This document shows, piece by piece, positions 31,964 to 40,932 of a stretch of 64,000 nt of DNA (within the stretch, counting starts at the first letter, position 1; every line of letters begins with the position of its first letter). Below the pieces are notes generated by a model, which saw only the letters and a list, made by a program, of their open reading frames with translations, was not told where the DNA came from and searched no databases. The translations under genes and the position numbers were made by a program. Source of the DNA: WTFV01 sp965203525. GTDB taxonomy: Bacteria; Acidobacteriota; Vicinamibacteria; Vicinamibacterales; UBA8438. The DNA is taken from assembly GCA_965203525.1 (NCBI GenBank), contig OZ241898.1, forward strand, positions 992,001 through 1,056,000. Reading direction: 5' to 3'.

Positions 31964-33096
31964 ATGATCACCTTGGTCGAAGCCCTGAACTACCGTTCGC
32001 TCCGCTACGTGCACCGGCCCCTCAGACCGTTTCACGTCCTGGTCGGCCCCGAACGCGCGTCCGGCAAGACGACGTTTCTGGACGTGATCGGTTTTCTGCG
32101 GGACGTGGTCTCCGACGGACTCGACCGAGCGCTGGCCGAGCGCACGCCGAATCCCCAGGACCTCCTGTTCCGCCGCCGGGGCGACCGGCTGGAGCTGGCG
32201 GTGGAGGCGCGTATCCCGCACGGCCTTCGTCACTCGACGATGAAACCGGACCTGGATACGGTGCGGTACCAGGTGGCGCTGGGCGTCGACCAGACGCAAC
32301 GCCGGTTCGAGTTCAAGGCCGAGACGCTGATGTTGAAGAAGACGACCCCGGCGTCGAACGCGCCGCAGCCGTCCTTTCCGTCCATCCGGCCCCGGCCGGA
32401 TTCGCTGCAGATCAGCATCCGACAGCGGAACAACAAGGTGGTGATCAACAAGGCGCCGGGAGGGAACGACAACTTCTACAACGAGGCCAAGCGGCCGGAC
32501 GAGGGTTGGGCGCCGTCGTTCAGGCTGGGGCCGCGCAAATCGGCCCTCGGCAACCTGCCGGTGGACGCCACGTCGTTCCCCGTGGCGACGTGGTTTCGGG
32601 AACATCTGGACGAAGGTCTGCAGCGGTTCGTGCTCAACAGCCGTACGATCCGGCGCCCCAGTCCTCCCACGAAGGTCGCCGGATTCGAACCGGACGGGTC
32701 GAATCTGCCCTGGGTCATCGCCCGGCTGCGGGAGCAGCGCCCGGAACGCTACGACGAGTGGATGGCCACCTGCGAACCGCCCTGCCGGACCTTGAAGGCA
32801 TCGACATGGTCGAACGCGACGAGGACCGGCACAGTTACATGATCTACACGTACCGGAACGGGCTGAAGGCCCCGTCGTGGCTGGTGTCCGACGGCACGCT
32901 GAGGCTGCCGGTGCTCACGCTGCCGGCGTACCTCGCCGACTTCCGCGGCATCTACCTGATCGAGGAACCCGAGAACGGGGTCCATCCGGGGGCGGTGGCG
33001 ACCGTGTACGACTCGCTGTCTTCGGTCTACGACGCCCAGGTGCTGCTGGCGACGCATTTGCGCTCCTTTCCGCCGTTTTCGCGCCCGCCGGCATGA
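31964..33096 (+). pseudogene. AAA-family ATPase, frameshifted and truncated
   Basis: Frame one (31964 to about 32765) encodes MITLVEALNYRSLRYVHRPL and a P-loop GPERASGKTT (residues 27-36). A single missing C in ATGGCC-ACCTG near 32764 shifts the frame; the continuation (HLRTALPDLEGIDMVERDED ... IYLIEEPENGVHPGAVATVY ... VLLATH) holds Walker B and the switch His. The end then breaks off: LLATH is followed by unrelated LRSFPPFSRPPA and a stop. Both defects would prevent a full ATPase. Its stop overlaps the next gene (ATGA). Confidence 0.75.
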
Positions 33097-34583
33097 CCAG
33101 CAACCGGAACCGTGACTACCTTCTCGGCCTGGTGCGGGAGCTGCGCCGGTTGCCGCACGAGACCGAGTGGGTGGAGTTCAAGGTCGACCAGCGCGACCCG
33201 CGCGCCATCGGCGAGTACGTGTCGGCGCTGGCGAACGCGGCGGCCCTGCGCGACAAGGCGCGCGCGTACCTGCTGTGGGGAATCGAGGACGGCACGCACG
33301 CGGTGGTCGGCACGCATTTTTCGCCCGGCACGGCGAAGAAGGGCGCCGAGCCGCTGGAAACGTGGCTGCTGCGTCTGCTCAGTCCGCGGATCGACTTTCG
33401 CTTCCGGGAAGTCTCCGTCGACGAGCGGCGCGTCGTGCTCCTGGAGATCGACCGCGCCGCGCACCGGCCGGTGGCGTTCGAGGGCGTCGAGTTCATCCGG
33501 GTCGGCAGCACGAAGCGGAAGCTCAGGGACTATCCGGAGAAGGAACGCGCGCTCTGGCGCCGGTTCGACCGGACGCGCTTCGAGGACGGGGTCGCGGCGG
33601 AACGGCTGAGCGGCGAAGAGACCCTGCTCCGGCTCGACTACCCGGCGTACTTCCACCTGCTCGGCCGGCCGCTGCCCGACGGCCGGGCCGCGATTCTCGA
33701 GGCGCTGCAGCAGGACCGGCTGGTCGCGCCGTGCGAGGCCGGCGGCTTCGACGTCACGAACTTGGGCGCCATCCTGTTCGCCAGGAACCTCGGCGATTTT
33801 CCGCCGCTGGCGCGCAAGGCCGCGCGGGTCGTCGAGTACCGGGGCCGGGGGCGCACCGAGGCGCTGGGAGAACGCGAGGAGACGACGGGGTACGCCGCCG
33901 GCTTCGAGGGGCTGATCGGCTACGTCGACGCCCGGCTGCCGAAACGCGAGGAGATCGGGCCGGCGTTGCGCCGGAACCTCCCCGAGTTCCCGGAACCGGC
34001 GGTGCGCGAGCTGGTGGCGAACGCCCTGATCCACCAGGACTTCTCGGTGACCGGCGCCGGGCCGATGATCGAAATCTTCGACGGCCGCATCGAGATCACG
34101 AATCCCGGCGAGCCGCTGGTGGACACCGAACGCTTTCTCGACAGCCCGCCCGCCTCCCGCAACGAGGCGCTGGCGTCGCTGCTGCGCCGGTTCGACATCT
34201 GTGAAGAGCGCGGCAGCGGCATCGACAAGGTGGTGGCGCAGGTCGAGGCCCACCAGCTTCCGGCGCCGCTCTTCGAGGCGCCGCCCGGCTTCACCCGCGT
34301 CGTCCTCTTCGCCCGCAAGCCGATGGCCGACATGGACCGGGCCGAGCGGGTGCGGGCCTGCTACCTGCACGCCTGCCTGAAGTACGTGACGCGGGACTTC
34401 CTGACCAACGCGTCGCTGCGGGAGCGGTTCGGCATCACGACGAACAACAAGGCGATGGTCTCCCGCCGCATCCGCGAGGCGGTGGACGCGGGCGCGATCA
34501 GGCCGTTCGACGAGCACGCGGCCCCGAAGCTGCGGAAATACGTTCCCCACTGGGCCGGCGTTTCCGCCGGCGGATATAGTTGA
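33093..34583 (+). CDS. AlbA_2/Schlafen-domain protein with GHKL-like C terminus
   Basis: A 496-residue protein. N-terminal AlbA_2 domain: ETEWVEFKVDQRDPRAIGEYVSALANAAAL (residues 23-52), AYLLWGIEDGTHAVVGT, and a second block YPAYFHLLGRPLPDGRAAI. The C-terminal half has the HATPase_c_4-type region PAVRELVANALIHQDFSVTGAGPMIEIFDG ... EERGSGIDKVVAQVE, then a winged-helix end (SLRERFGITTNNKAMVSRRIREAVDAG). Such proteins are annotated as RecG-like or transcription regulators and some act in defence. Its ATG overlaps the stop of the broken ATPase. Confidence 0.85.
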   Translation: MTSNRNRDYLLGLVRELRRLPHETEWVEFKVDQRDPRAIGEYVSALANAAALRDKARAYLLWGIEDGTHAVVGTHFSPGTAKKGAEPLETWLLRLLSPRIDFRFREVSVDERRVVLLEIDRAAHRPVAFEGVEFIRVGSTKRKLRDYPEKERALWRRFDRTRFEDGVAAERLSGEETLLRLDYPAYFHLLGRPLPDGRAAILEALQQDRLVAPCEAGGFDVTNLGAILFARNLGDFPPLARKAARVVEYRGRGRTEALGEREETTGYAAGFEGLIGYVDARLPKREEIGPALRRNLPEFPEPAVRELVANALIHQDFSVTGAGPMIEIFDGRIEITNPGEPLVDTERFLDSPPASRNEALASLLRRFDICEERGSGIDKVVAQVEAHQLPAPLFEAPPGFTRVVLFARKPMADMDRAERVRACYLHACLKYVTRDFLTNASLRERFGITTNNKAMVSRRIREAVDAGAIRPFDEHAAPKLRKYVPHWAGVSAGGYS

Positions 34584-34911
34584 CGGACAGCGGTCCGCGC
34601 CCGCTTGAAATCCAGGCAAGTTGTTGAAAAAAAGCGATTTGCTCCAGTTGACGGGTAGTTGACCGGCAACGGTCGTCCGGCCGTCTTCCCGCCCCGCCAG
34701 CGGGGGCGCCCGGCGGCCCATGGTCCATGCGCGACCGGGGTATCCGCCGGAGGAGGGACAGGAGACACGGCCAGGCGGAGAGGCCCGGCGGCCCCCTTCG
34801 TTGACGGTAGTTGACGGGTAGTTGACCGGCGGCTCGCCTCGCCGGCGGGAATCACCACAAGCCGTTGCCCAGAAAGCACTTGTCCAGTTGACGGGTACTT
34901 GACTGCGCCGG
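34578..34911. repeat. dispersed TTGACGGGTAGTTGAC repeats
   Basis: Copies or part copies of GTTGACGGGTAGTTGACCGG occur near 34578, 34647, 34800-34830 and 34885, two of them preceded by related sequence (GTTG....AAAAGC / GTTGCCCAGAAAGC). A second pair, GCGCCACCCCGCGTG-CGCGAATCAGCGGCGGC, lies at 34934-34965 and 34980-35012. No gene from 34584 to 35105. Confidence 0.75.
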
Positions 34912-35105
34912 TCCGACGCCCACCGGCGGGGTCGCGCCACCCCGCGTGCCGCGAATTCAGCGGCGGCGCGGGAGGAGTCGCGCCACCCCCGCGTGCCCGC
35001 GAATCAGCGGCGGCGGAAGCGGCGCCCGGCGTCACGGTGGGAGCGTCGGCTCGGATCGGCCGAACACCGCTTGCAGCCACTCGGCGAACGCGCGCCGGCG
35101 CACGA

Positions 35106-35171
35106 AGACAGGTCGATGGTCAGATCGGTGAAGCGTTTGAAGTTCGCCAGGCGCAGCCGGGTGACGTTCAT
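35106..35171 (-). pseudogene. remnant start of an AAA ATPase gene
   Basis: Reads MNVTRLRLANFKRFTDLTID from an ATG at 35171, the unmistakable first strand and helix of RecF/AAA_15-type ATPases, then breaks off before the P-loop. An adjacent frame reads FAEWLQAVFGRSEPTLPP, perhaps the former C terminus joined by deletion. Confidence 0.5.
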
Positions 35172-35177
35172 CGAGTC

Positions 35178-35274
35178 TCGGTCCGCCGGCAGCGCGAACG
35201 CGGCGTCCCGAAGACGCGCGCGTTCGCCCGCCCCGGCGCCGCGGCGGTCTCAGTCCGCCGGCAGCGCGAAGGCG
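35178..35274. repeat. echo of the PQQ dehydrogenase gene 3' end
   Basis: GTCCGCCGGCAGCGCGAA occurs at the gene end (35252 onward) and again at 35180, downstream of the minus-strand gene. Confidence 0.7.
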
Positions 35275-37361
35275 ACGATCCGCGGGCCGCCGCCGATGCT
35301 GACGGCGATGTGCTGCCGGCCGTCGACCTGGTAGGTCATCGGCGTGCCGACGGTGCCCGCCGGCAGGTCGACGGCGCCGCGCACCTCGCCGGTCCGCTTG
35401 TCCCAGGCGACCAGGGCCGGCCCGCCCCCGCTGCCGGCGGTCGGCACCATGCTGACGAGCAGGGTCTTCGTCAGCAGCGGCCCGCCGATGGCGCCGTCGC
35501 CCACCGGCGGCAGGTTCAGGTGCCGCAGGCGGGGATGGTTGCGGATGCGGTCGCCGTTGCCGAGCGGGACCATCCAGACGTGTTCACCGGTGTTCATGTC
35601 GATGGCGGTCATCCGCGAGTAGGGGGGCTTGAGCAGCGGCAGTCCCTGCGGCATCCGCGCCTGGTACGACTGGCCGCGGCGGATCTGGCGGAGCCGCTGC
35701 TCCTCGGGGGCGCCGTGCGTGTACCGCATCGTTGCGCCGAGGGCCGGGTCCGGCGTGTAGAGCGGGATGGAGACGGCGACGTTGCGCGACGGGACGTAGA
35801 GCATCCCGGTCTCGGGATCGACGGCCGCGCCGGCCCAGCCGGCCGCGCCGAAGTCGGGCGGGCGCATCAGGGTGCCCTGCGCGCCGCCGGCGATGGGCCG
35901 GCCCGGCGGAGTGAAGAGCGGCCCGATCCGGTAGTTGGAGACCACCTCGATCGCCATGCGGCGGAGCTCCGGCGTGAAGTCCACCAGGTCGTCGATGGTG
36001 ACCCCCTGGTAGTCGAACGGGGCCGGCTTCGTCGGGAACGGCTGCGTCGGCGACGGGACCTCGCCCGGCATGTTGGTCGCCTGCGGCACCGGGCGCTCCT
36101 CGATGGGCCACAGCGGCTCGCCGGTCACCCGGTCGAAGGCGTAGACGAACGCCTGCTTGCTCACCTGCGCGAGCGCCTTGACGGGGCGGCCGTCGACCAC
36201 CAGGTCGACCAGGTTCGGGTGGGTCGGGAAGTCGTAGTCCCACAGCCCGTGGTGGACCGCCTGGAAGTGCCACATCCGCTGGCCGGTCTCGACGTCGACG
36301 GCGATGATCGTCTCGGAGAAGAGGTTGTCGCCCGGCCGGTCGGCGCCGTAGTAGTCGTTCGTGGTGGTGCCGGTCGGCAGGTAGACGTAGCCGAGCTCGT
36401 TGTCGCCGGCGAGCATCGACCAGACGTTGGCGTTGCCGGAGTAGCGCCACGAATCGTTCAGCCAGGTGTCGACGCCGAACTCGTCGGCGCTGTTCGGCAC
36501 GGTGTGGAAGTCCCAGGCGTGCTCGCCGGTGCGGACGTCCCACGCCCGCACCCAGCCGGGGGGCGCTTCCTTCGTGATGCGCCGGTCGGCGATCTGCGAG
36601 CCGTGGATCACCTTGTCGCGCACCACGATCGGCGGCGAATTGATGGAGTAGAGCAGGGCGTTGAGGTAGTCGCGCGCCTCGCGCTCGACCCGCGGGATGC
36701 CGACCATCGCGTCGACCATGCCGCTGCCGCCGGGTCCGAAGTCGGGGCACGGCTGCCCGGTCTGCGCCCGCACGCAGACGAGGTGGCCGTTGCCGGTGCC
36801 CCAGAAGATCCGCTCGTCGCCGGCGCCGTCGGTCCAGTAGGCGACGCCGCGCTGCGTCCAGGGCCCGCTCATCGACGGGGTTCCCTCTTCGTAGCTCTTC
36901 GGGTTGAAGATCCAGAGCGTCTCGCCGGTGGCCGCGTCGACCGCGACCCCCTGCGACAGCGGCGTGTTGAAGTAGAGCACGCCGCCGACCATCAGCGGCG
37001 TCGCCTGCAGGCGTGACGGATTCGGGGGCTGGCTGTCGCGGTAGAGGTTCGGGGTCTCCTCGACCAGCGACTCGACGATGACGCCGAGCGGGGCCGACCA
37101 CTCGCCGCCGCCGGGCATGGTGCGGCTGACGAAGTTGTCGACCGACGTCCACTCCCACGCCACCTCCAGGTCGCCGAAGTTGTCCGCGTCGATCTGGTCG
37201 AGCGGCGAGTACTTGGTGCCCGCGACGTCGCCGGCGTAGCTGCGCCATTCGCCGTTCTCCGTGCCGTAGCTCTGCCACGGCCCGTCCGACGCCCGTTCCT
37301 GTGCGAAAGCGGCGCCTGCCCCGGTCAGCGCGGCGAGCGACGTGATCAGCAACGACCTCAT
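35250..37361 (-). CDS. PQQ-dependent quinoprotein dehydrogenase
   Basis: A 703-residue periplasmic enzyme with signal MRSLLITSLAALTGAGAAFAQ. The beta-propeller has the usual tryptophan-docking repeats (ATGETLWIFNPK, RTGEHAWDFHTVP, VETGQRMWHFQAVHHGLWDYD, VTGEPLWPIEERP, DPETGMLYVPSRN, KRTGEVRGAVDLP). The cofactor region and WDYD-type active-site Asp place it with membrane-glucose-dehydrogenase-like enzymes without the N-terminal membrane domain. It would oxidise an alcohol or sugar and pass electrons to a cytochrome or quinone; the substrate is unknown. Confidence 0.93.
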   Translation of the reverse strand: MRSLLITSLAALTGAGAAFAQERASDGPWQSYGTENGEWRSYAGDVAGTKYSPLDQIDADNFGDLEVAWEWTSVDNFVSRTMPGGGEWSAPLGVIVESLVEETPNLYRDSQPPNPSRLQATPLMVGGVLYFNTPLSQGVAVDAATGETLWIFNPKSYEEGTPSMSGPWTQRGVAYWTDGAGDERIFWGTGNGHLVCVRAQTGQPCPDFGPGGSGMVDAMVGIPRVEREARDYLNALLYSINSPPIVVRDKVIHGSQIADRRITKEAPPGWVRAWDVRTGEHAWDFHTVPNSADEFGVDTWLNDSWRYSGNANVWSMLAGDNELGYVYLPTGTTTNDYYGADRPGDNLFSETIIAVDVETGQRMWHFQAVHHGLWDYDFPTHPNLVDLVVDGRPVKALAQVSKQAFVYAFDRVTGEPLWPIEERPVPQATNMPGEVPSPTQPFPTKPAPFDYQGVTIDDLVDFTPELRRMAIEVVSNYRIGPLFTPPGRPIAGGAQGTLMRPPDFGAAGWAGAAVDPETGMLYVPSRNVAVSIPLYTPDPALGATMRYTHGAPEEQRLRQIRRGQSYQARMPQGLPLLKPPYSRMTAIDMNTGEHVWMVPLGNGDRIRNHPRLRHLNLPPVGDGAIGGPLLTKTLLVSMVPTAGSGGGPALVAWDKRTGEVRGAVDLPAGTVGTPMTYQVDGRQHIAVSIGGGPRIVAFALPAD

Positions 37362-37572
37362 TCCAGACCCTCTCTTTCCACCCGTTCCGCGGACGCTTCC
37401 GCTTCTTCTACCGGTCCTGCCGGCTTCGGCGCCGCGTCTTCATTCCGCCGGTTCCGGCGCCGCGCCTGCAACCGGTTCCACCGCCGCCGCCAACCGCAAC
37501 GCGATCGGAAATGCGCGGGCAGCGGATGCGCGTTCGGCGCCCGGGCGGGGAGGAACGGCATGCGATCCTATA

Positions 37573-37842
37573 CTACGGCGGGAACGCGTCGAGAAAATGG
37601 ACCTCGCCGTCGATCACGCCCGCCTCGACGCCCACCGCCGCCGACTCCGGCGAGGCCATGAACGCTTCCGCCCGTTCCCGATCCTCGACGTCCAGCAGGA
37701 AGAACACCTCGTCGGCCGCGTCCAGGGAGCGCCACACCCGGACCACCGTCAGTCCGGCCGCGGCACCGGCGGTCGTCTGGCCGTCGAAGACGCGCTTCCA
37801 CCTGTCGACGTCCCGCACTCGATTGCGAACCAGCAGCACCAT
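37573..37842 (-). CDS. small conserved protein, ferredoxin-like ABM/Dabb type
   Basis: 89 residues: MVLLVRNRVRDVDRWKRVFD, then VVRVWRSLDAADEVFFLLDVEDRERAEAFM. This beta-alpha-beta pattern is that of dimeric alpha-beta barrel proteins (antibiotic biosynthesis monooxygenase-like). Function unknown. Stand-alone between repeats. Confidence 0.7.
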   Translation of the reverse strand: MVLLVRNRVRDVDRWKRVFDGQTTAGAAAGLTVVRVWRSLDAADEVFFLLDVEDRERAEAFMASPESAAVGVEAGVIDGEVHFLDAFPP

Positions 37843-37932
37843 CGTTCGTCTCCCGGGGTGACGAGCGCCTCGCGGCCGGCGCTCGGGGCGTTCTCGATAC
37901 TACAGGCGCCCGGGCCGTTCCGGCCCCGGCAG

Positions 37933-38046
37933 GCCGGCGTTTCCGGCGCCGTGACCTGCGACGCCGACGACGCGCCGGGCGCGATCACCGGCGGCCGCGC
38001 CCGGGCCGGCGTTCCCGGCGCCGGGACCTGCCGCGCCGACGACGCC
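37933..38046. repeat. 42-bp direct repeat upstream of the methyltransferase
   Basis: GCCGGCGTTTCCGGCGCC-GTGACCTGCGACGCCGACGACG at 37933-37974 and a close copy at 38005-38046, period 72. The second ends 7 bp before the GTG start, which itself repeats the GCCGTGAC motif. Confidence 0.8.
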
Positions 38047-38053
38047 TGACGCC

Positions 38054-38842
38054 GTGACGACCGCGGACGACAGCGCGGCCGGTTGGGGCGGCTGGGACGC
38101 CTACGCCCCGTTCTACGACTGGGAGAACCGGCGCACCATGGGCCGCCGCGACGTCCGGTTCTGGACGGATCTGGCTCGCCGCGCGGGCGGAACGGTGCTG
38201 GAGCTGGGGTGCGGGACCGGGCGCCTGTCGGTGCCGGTGGCGCGGGCCGCGCCCCGCTTCGTCGGGCTGGACCGCTCGGAGCCGATGCTCCGCCGGCTGC
38301 GGGCGCGCATCCGCCGGGCCCGTCTGGCCGGACGCGCGTCGATCGTGCGCGGCGACGTGCGCGCCCTGCCGTTCCGCCGGGACTGGCGCTGCCGGCTGGT
38401 GATGGCGCCCTACGGCATGCTCCAGTCGCTGCTTTCGGACGAGGACCTGACGCGGACGCTGGACGCGGTCGCCGGCGTGCTGGCGCGCGGCGGGACGTTC
38501 GGCGTCGACGTCGTGCCGGACCTGCCCCGCTGGGAGGAGTATCACCGGCGGGTGGGGCTGCGCGGGCCGGCGAGCGGGGGGCGCCGCGTCACGCTGATCG
38601 AATCGGTGCGGCAGGTGCCCGAGCACGGGCTCACCGTCTTCGATCAGGAGTTCGTGGAATGGCGCGGGCGGCGCCGGACGGCGCACCGCTTCTCGCTCGC
38701 GTTCCGCACCATCACGGTCCCGCGGATGGCGGAGCGCCTGGAGCGGGCGGGGTTCCGCGTCGACGCCGTCCTCGGCGACTACGCGGGCAAGGAGTGGTCG
38801 CCCGACGCCCGGGTCTGGATCCTCGTCGCGCGCCGCTTCTGA
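38054..38842 (+). CDS. class I SAM-dependent methyltransferase
   Basis: 262 residues with motif I VLELGCGTGRLSVPVA (residues 48-63), acidic VGLDRSEPMLRR, and YGMLQSLLSDEDLTRTL. N-terminal YAPFYDWENRR is typical of Methyltransf_25-type small-molecule enzymes. GTG start at 38054 (VTTADD). Substrate unknown; neighbours give no clue. Confidence 0.85.
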   Translation: MTTADDSAAGWGGWDAYAPFYDWENRRTMGRRDVRFWTDLARRAGGTVLELGCGTGRLSVPVARAAPRFVGLDRSEPMLRRLRARIRRARLAGRASIVRGDVRALPFRRDWRCRLVMAPYGMLQSLLSDEDLTRTLDAVAGVLARGGTFGVDVVPDLPRWEEYHRRVGLRGPASGGRRVTLIESVRQVPEHGLTVFDQEFVEWRGRRRTAHRFSLAFRTITVPRMAERLERAGFRVDAVLGDYAGKEWSPDARVWILVARRF

Positions 38843-38925
38843 CCCCGGGGTGGAGGAGCCCATCCGGCTGCGCCGGGGCCCGGGGTCCGGATCCTCGTCG
38901 CGCGCCGCTTCTGACCCCGGGGTGG
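38817..38925. repeat. 37-bp copy of the methyltransferase gene 3' end
   Basis: The last codons and stop (GGATCCTCGTCGCGCGCCGC-TTCTGACCCCGGGGTGG) at 38817-38853 occur identically at 38889-38925, just before yebC. Confidence 0.92.
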
Positions 38926-38960
38926 TTTTCCGCGGCCCGGGGTTTTGCGATAATGGGGCC

Positions 38961-39710
38961 ATGTCCGGACATTCCAAGTGGGCTTCGATCAAGCACAAGA
39001 AAGGCGTGGCGGACGCGCGTCGCGGCAAGCTCTTCACCCGCATCATCAAGGAACTGACGGTGGCGGCGCGCGACGGCGGCGGCGATCCGTCGATGAACCC
39101 CCGCCTGCGCACCGTGATCGCCGACGCCAAGGCGGCCAACATGCCGGCAGAGAACATCCGGCGCGCCGTCCGGCGCGGCACCGGGGAGGAGCCGGGCGTT
39201 TCATACGAAGAGGTGACCTACGAGGCGTACGGGCCGGGCGGCGCGGCGCTCCTCATCGAGTGCCTGACCGACAACACGAACCGGGCCGTCGGCGAGATCC
39301 GCCACCTGCTGTCGAAGCACAACGGCAACCTCGGCACCACCAACTCGGTGGCCTGGATGTTCGAGAAGCACGGCCACGTCGTCGTCGAGCAGGGGAGCGT
39401 CGACGAGGAGACGCTGATGACCGCGGCGATCGACGCGGGCGCCGACGATTTCCGCGAGGACGGCGACAACTGGGAGATCGTCAGCAGCCCGGAGGCCTTC
39501 GAGGCCGTCCGGGAGGCGGTCGCCGCGGCGGGCGCGACGCCGATCGCGGCCCGGGTCGCCATGCTGCCGCGGAATCTCGTCAAGGTCGAGGGCAAGGCCG
39601 CCCAGCAGATGATCAAGTTGATGGACGTGCTCGAAGAGCTGGACGACGTGCAGCACGTCTGGTCGAACTTCGACGTCGACGCCAAGGAGATCGAGGCCTC
39701 CCTGGCGTGA
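38961..39710 (+). CDS. yebC: YebC/PmpR-family transcription or translation factor
   Basis: 249 residues beginning MSGHSKWASIKHKKGVADAR, the YebC hallmark, with middle block YEAYGPGGAALLIECLTDN. Family members act as DNA-binding regulators or help ribosomes with difficult proline stretches. It is the first gene of yebC-ruvC-ruvA-ruvB. GATAAT lies six bases before the ATG, so the transcript may be leaderless. Confidence 0.97.
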   Translation: MSGHSKWASIKHKKGVADARRGKLFTRIIKELTVAARDGGGDPSMNPRLRTVIADAKAANMPAENIRRAVRRGTGEEPGVSYEEVTYEAYGPGGAALLIECLTDNTNRAVGEIRHLLSKHNGNLGTTNSVAWMFEKHGHVVVEQGSVDEETLMTAAIDAGADDFREDGDNWEIVSSPEAFEAVREAVAAAGATPIAARVAMLPRNLVKVEGKAAQQMIKLMDVLEELDDVQHVWSNFDVDAKEIEASLA

Positions 39711-40261
39711 GAATCTTCGGGGTCGACCCCGGCTCCGCGCACACGGGGTACGGCTGCATCGACGCGTCGGGCGGCCGTCACCGGGTCCTCGCTTGCGGCG
39801 TGCTGAGCCCGCCGGCCCGGGGCGGCTTTCCCGAGAAGCTGCGCGCCGTCCGCGACGGCCTGGCCGCGCTGCTCGCCGAGCACCGGCCGGAAACCGTCGC
39901 CGTCGAGGACCTCTTCTACGCCCGCAACGCCCGCAGCGCGCTGAAGCTGGGCCACGTCCGAGGCGTCGTCATGCTGGCCGCGTCCGAGGCGGGGCTGCCG
40001 GTGGCGGAGTACGCGCCGGCCGAGGTCAAGCAGGCGGTGGTCGGCTACGGGCGGGCCGAGAAGCAGCAGGTGCGGCAGATGGTCTGCCTGCTCCTGGGAC
40101 TCGACCCGCCGCCCTCCCGGCTGGACGTGACCGACGCCCTGGCCGTGGCGGTCTGCCACGCGCACTCGGTCCGGCCGGCCGCCCCCGGCGCGCCGCCGCC
40201 CGCGCCGCGCGGGGCGCCCCGCTCGTGGCGGCAGTACCGCCCCCCGGCCGGGGTCCGCTGA
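39707..40261 (+). CDS. ruvC: Holliday junction resolvase RuvC
   Basis: 184 residues; catalytic acidic residues in MRIFGVDPGSAHTGYG (Asp7), AVEDLFYARN (Glu67-type) and LDVTDALAVAVCH. It cuts Holliday junctions with RuvAB. The GTG start overlaps the yebC stop (GTGA), so translation is coupled. The Pro/Ala-rich tail is longer than usual. Confidence 0.95.
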   Translation: MRIFGVDPGSAHTGYGCIDASGGRHRVLACGVLSPPARGGFPEKLRAVRDGLAALLAEHRPETVAVEDLFYARNARSALKLGHVRGVVMLAASEAGLPVAEYAPAEVKQAVVGYGRAEKQQVRQMVCLLLGLDPPPSRLDVTDALAVAVCHAHSVRPAAPGAPPPAPRGAPRSWRQYRPPAGVR

Positions 40262-40271
40262 CGGTCCGGCC

Positions 40272-40868
40272 ATGATCGCCAGACTCCGCGGGACGCTCGC
40301 CGACAAGCAGCCGGGACGGGTCGTCGTCGACGTCGGGGGCGTCGGCTACGACGTCTGGATTCCGCTGTCCACCTACTACGCCGTGGGCGACCGGGGCGCG
40401 GACGTGGCGCTGCGCGTCCACACCCACGTCCGCGAGGAGGCGCTCTCGCTCTTCGGGTTCGCCACGGTCCTGGAGCTCGACCTGTTCGAGCGGCTGATCG
40501 GCGTCAACGGCGTCGGGCCGCGTCTGGCCCTAGCGGTCATTTCGGGCATCGAGCCGCCGGCGCTGGTCGAGGCCGTCCGCGCGTCGGACCTCGCGCGGCT
40601 GACCGGCATCCCGGGGGTGGGGCGGAAGACGGCCGAGCGGATCGTGCTGGAGCTAAAGGACAAGCTGCCGGCCGCCGCGGCGGCCGACGAGGCCGGCGAG
40701 GCGGCGGAGACCGGCGGCCGCGGTCTGCGCGGCGACGTCGTCTCGGCCCTTCTCAACCTCGGCTATCCCCGCTCCCCCGCGGAACGCGCCGTGACGGCGG
40801 CGCTCGAACGCGGCCCGGGCGATTTCGATGCGACGCTCCGGCAGGCGCTCCGGGAGCTGGCCGGATGA
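40272..40868 (+). CDS. ruvA: Holliday junction DNA helicase subunit RuvA
   Basis: 198 residues: N-terminal OB domain MIARLRGTLADKQPGRVVVD, helix-hairpin-helix motifs (LIGVNGVGPRLALAVIS and LTGIPGVGRKTAERIVLEL), flexible Ala-rich linker, and C-terminal domain III (DVVSALLNLGYPRSPAERAV) that contacts RuvB. Normal length; 10 bp after ruvC. Confidence 0.97.
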   Translation: MIARLRGTLADKQPGRVVVDVGGVGYDVWIPLSTYYAVGDRGADVALRVHTHVREEALSLFGFATVLELDLFERLIGVNGVGPRLALAVISGIEPPALVEAVRASDLARLTGIPGVGRKTAERIVLELKDKLPAAAAADEAGEAAETGGRGLRGDVVSALLNLGYPRSPAERAVTAALERGPGDFDATLRQALRELAG

Positions 40869-40932
40869 TCCGGCCCCCGCGCCGACCGCCCCGCCGGCGC
40901 CCCCGCCCGGCGCATAGAATGGTCGGGCCGCG

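Noticed and set aside
35020..35171. A full small gene from ATG 35171
   Set aside because: After an AAA-like start it breaks off before the P-loop and reads low-complexity sequence, so it is called a remnant.
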